From Deltaproteobacteria bacterium (GTDB lineage Bacteria > Myxococcota > Myxococcia > Myxococcales > 40CM-4-68-19): a DNA stretch of 8,067 nucleotides. How positions within the stretch are numbered: the stretch's first letter is position 1; each line of letters starts with the position of its first letter. The translations under genes and the position numbers were made by a program. The notes under the pieces are model-generated. The model saw only the letters and a program-made list of their open reading frames with translations. It did not search any database and had not been told where the DNA came from. Location: positions 1 to 8,067 of the forward strand of contig VBLM01000720.1 of NCBI GenBank assembly GCA_005879095.1. Direction: 5' to 3'. Of this stretch, positions 6,521-8,067 are shown in pieces.

Positions 6521-6680
6521 GGTCGGCTCCTCCGCGAACGATGATCCCACTGCCTGGCGCTGACGTCATCGGAGTGGAAGTGAGCGCGAGTGGACGCGGG
6601 TAGGCCGATGTCCGCAGTCCACCGACGCCGGAATCTGGACGGCCACCGTAGGACGCCCGTACTCTAATGAAGGAGCACCC
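6521..6680. promoter_or_regulatory. Divergent intergenic region with TGACGTCA palindrome
   Basis: This 160-bp spacer lies between the microprotein (-) and the PilZ gene (+). It holds an 8-bp perfect palindrome TGACGTCA (6561-6568) and a longer inverted pair CGATGA (6539-6544) / TCATCG (6566-6571). Both ribosome binding sites lie at its ends: GGAGGAG for the minus gene and AAGGAG (6670-6675) for the plus gene. No convincing promoter boxes were found. Confidence 0.4.
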
Positions 6681-7415
6681 ATGAGCAGACCATCGGCGGT
6701 TTCGAAGCTCGCGCTGCTGCGGCAGCGGTTCGCTTCGATGGAGCAGTTCCGCGCGCACCTGGTCAGCGCGGAGGGCACGCTGCTCCTCTTCTTCCGCGAC
6801 CCGGCACTGCCGCTGACGATCGGGGCCGAGGCGCTGATCGAGGTCGCTTTCGACGACAGCGAGGACACGCGGGTGATGCGCGCGGTGGCGTTCTCCCGGG
6901 CGGAAGGACAGGGGATCTGGCTGGCGATGCCGTCGGCGCGGTTCGCCCGGGAGGTCCGCGAGGGCGCGCTCAAAGAGCGCAAGGGCCGGCGGCTCGGCTC
7001 CGATCGCGTCGTCAAGCTGCGCCGGCAGGGCGGCAGCGAGCACCTCGTCATGCTGGCGGACGTGAGCCTGGGCGGGGTGCGGATCAGCGGCGGCCTTCCC
7101 GCGAGCGTGGCGACGCAGGATCTGGTCGAGCTGCGGCTCTCGTCGCCCGAGCCGGGCGAGCCGCTGGATGCAATCGCCGGGCGCGTCGCGTGGCGCGACG
7201 ACACCGACGTGGGGATCGAGATCGATCGCACCAAACCCGCTTCGCGCGCCGCGATCACCAGGCTCTTCCAGTCGCTGGAGGAACGCTGGCGCAAGGCGCG
7301 CGAGGTGCGTCATCTCGACCTCTGCTGCCGGGATGGCAAGCGGCTCGACCCGATTCCGCCCCGCGTGCGCGTCGAGGGAAAACGGGACGCCGCGATCGAG
7401 CAGGAGCAGGCCTAG
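6681..7415 (+). CDS. PilZ domain protein (likely c-di-GMP effector)
   Basis: This 244-residue soluble protein starts at ATG 6681, with AAGGAG five bases upstream. Residues 1-95 form a strand-rich N-terminal region (LLLFFRD, GAEALIEVAFDD, RAVAFSR) resembling the YcgR-N/PilZ-like beta-barrels seen in myxobacterial PilZ proteins. The PilZ domain spans about 98-200: an arginine switch region with RKGRR (100-104, R-x-x-x-R) and R109, then the DVSLGG motif at 127-132 (D-x-S-x-x-G), followed by strands GGVRISGG and IAGRVAWRDDTDVGIEI. The C-terminus (200-244) is charged, with C215-C216. By family, c-di-GMP binding changes the contact with a partner. The EPS neighbourhood suggests a role in polysaccharide production or motility, but no partner is shown. 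Its stop overlaps the convergent gene by 4 bp. Confidence 0.85.
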   Translation: MSRPSAVSKLALLRQRFASMEQFRAHLVSAEGTLLLFFRDPALPLTIGAEALIEVAFDDSEDTRVMRAVAFSRAEGQGIWLAMPSARFAREVREGALKERKGRRLGSDRVVKLRRQGGSEHLVMLADVSLGGVRISGGLPASVATQDLVELRLSSPEPGEPLDAIAGRVAWRDDTDVGIEIDRTKPASRAAITRLFQSLEERWRKAREVRHLDLCCRDGKRLDPIPPRVRVEGKRDAAIEQEQA

Positions 7416-7418
7416 GCC
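7409..7418. repeat. 10-bp palindrome containing both convergent stop codons
   Basis: GGCCTAGGCC is a perfect palindrome. TAG 7413-7415 ends the PilZ gene, and the complement of 7412-7414 is the TAG that ends the membrane-protein gene. Lacking a loop or T-tract, it is not an intrinsic terminator. Confidence 0.6.
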
Positions 7419-8067
7419 GTCGACGCGGAGACCGCGCGGCGGGCGCGGACGACGCCCAGGAGCCAGACGCTCGCGAGGACCGCCAGGCAGACGCAGCCGA
7501 GCGCGACGTAACGATTGACGAGCATGTTCGCGCTCCAGCCGAATCCTTCGCTGAGCACGCTCGGGTCGGAGAGGCCCGCGCCTTCGTTCATGCCGAAGGG
7601 GATGCGATCGGCGTCGTGGCGCGCCGCCCACCAGAGTGAAAACGCGTCGGCGAAGGCGGCCGCGCCGATGCCGAGAAATCCCCAGCGCAGCCAGCCTTGC
7701 GCCGCGGAGCGGGTGTAGATCGAGAGCATCAGGAGCGTGCCGATCACCAGGCAGCCGCCGTCGCCCATGAAGACGATCAGCTGCCGCTGCCTGGCTGGAC
7801 CGAGCAGCGCCGCGCAGAAGAGCTGCAGGGCGGCCACGGCGATCAGCGCCCGCGCGAGGCCGGGCCGCTCTTGCCGGAAAGCCCGGAAAACGCCGAAGCC
7901 GAGCGCGCCGAGGACGAGCAGCTCGAAGAGCAGCGACTGCCGCGACGCGGTCGGCGTCAGCCACGGTCCGGGAAAGGCGAGGTACCCGCACATCCACGCC
8001 GTGGCCGCGTGCCCAAGCTCGTGGACCCACATGCTGAGGAAGATCCGCACCAGCGACGGCGCCGCCC
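7412..8067 (-). CDS. HELGH-motif multi-pass membrane protein, M50-like (5' end outside window)
   Basis: The frame is open from the window edge to TAG 7414-7412, giving 217 visible residues. GTG 8050 could be a start, but the preceding codons (AAPSL) read as coding, so the gene probably continues upstream. Near the visible front is MWVHELGHAATAWMCGYLAFPGPW, with an H-E-x-x-H zinc site in the form usual for M50 site-2 proteases and related membrane proteins. Five hydrophobic segments follow, spaced across the rest; charged loops include RHDADRIPFGMNEG. A second metal ligand motif such as the NPDG of true M50 enzymes is not seen, although GMNEG and FMGDGG are present. Protease activity is therefore uncertain, and it may be a non-peptidase relative. 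It converges on the PilZ gene with a 4-bp overlap. Confidence 0.75.
   Translation of the reverse strand, partial: AAPSLVRIFLSMWVHELGHAATAWMCGYLAFPGPWLTPTASRQSLLFELLVLGALGFGVFRAFRQERPGLARALIAVAALQLFCAALLGPARQRQLIVFMGDGGCLVIGTLLMLSIYTRSAAQGWLRWGFLGIGAAAFADAFSLWWAARHDADRIPFGMNEGAGLSDPSVLSEGFGWSANMLVNRYVALGCVCLAVLASVWLLGVVRARRAVSASTA

Noticed and set aside
6637..6665. Possible promoter CTGGAC...TACTCT before the PilZ gene
   Set aside because: Poor match, 19-bp spacer, and the resulting start would fall on the ribosome binding site.
6402..8030. 542-codon minus-strand open frame opposite the PilZ gene
   Set aside because: Arg/Ala-rich shadow of GC-rich coding DNA; the PilZ and HELGH genes in other frames have clear motifs, and it lacks any.

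Overview
The window is GC-rich, densely coding bacterial DNA with strong G/C preference at third codon positions. Its gene content is an envelope or extracellular polysaccharide (EPS) assembly neighbourhood: a polyprenyl-phosphate sugar-1-phosphate transferase, a WecG/TagA glycosyltransferase, two GT2 glycosyltransferases, a stand-alone receiver, a glycosidase-like lipoprotein and a PilZ protein. This combination is best known from Myxococcota (for example the eps locus of Myxococcus xanthus), so a myxobacterium or related deltaproteobacterial lineage is the best guess. That is an inference from gene content and composition, not from a marker gene.

Layout. 2-469 (+) is the C-terminal end of an ATP-grasp enzyme. 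It converges on, and overlaps by 139 bp, a three-gene minus-strand operon (2860 to 331) in which receiver, membrane GT2 and second GT2 are joined by two ATGA stop/start overlaps. A 104-bp divergent spacer separates this operon from a lipoprotein (2965-4203, +) with a probable TIM-barrel hydrolase domain. Its 3' end overlaps by 53 bp a WecG/TagA/CpsF transferase (4900-4151, -). A 125-bp divergent control region with an 8+8 bp dyad lies between that gene and the priming sugar transferase (5026-6405, +). One base beyond its stop ends a 37-codon membrane microprotein (6520-6407, -) with a very strong ribosome binding site. A 160-bp divergent spacer leads to a PilZ-domain protein (6681-7415, +), whose stop overlaps by 4 bp that of an HELGH-containing membrane protein (8067-7412, -) cut by the window edge.

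How the genes could work together (inference). The 5026-6405 product would load the first sugar phosphate on undecaprenyl phosphate in the inner membrane. The WecG-type and GT2 enzymes would extend the lipid-linked repeat. The lipoprotein would act outside the cytoplasm on the polymer, and the PilZ and receiver proteins would supply c-di-GMP and phosphorelay input. No flippase, polymerase, Wza or Wzc is present, so if this is an EPS locus the rest lies elsewhere.

The most notable points are: a receiver whose N-terminal acidic pocket is missing and whose best Shine-Dalgarno serves an ATG in the wrong frame; the unannotated membrane microprotein; the glycosidase-like lipoprotein of unrecognised family; the dyad upstream of the priming transferase; and the fact that all four convergent gene pairs overlap or abut, with no room for separate terminators. 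No RNA genes, IS elements, CRISPR arrays or long repeats were seen, and no stretch over 300 bases lacks a gene.
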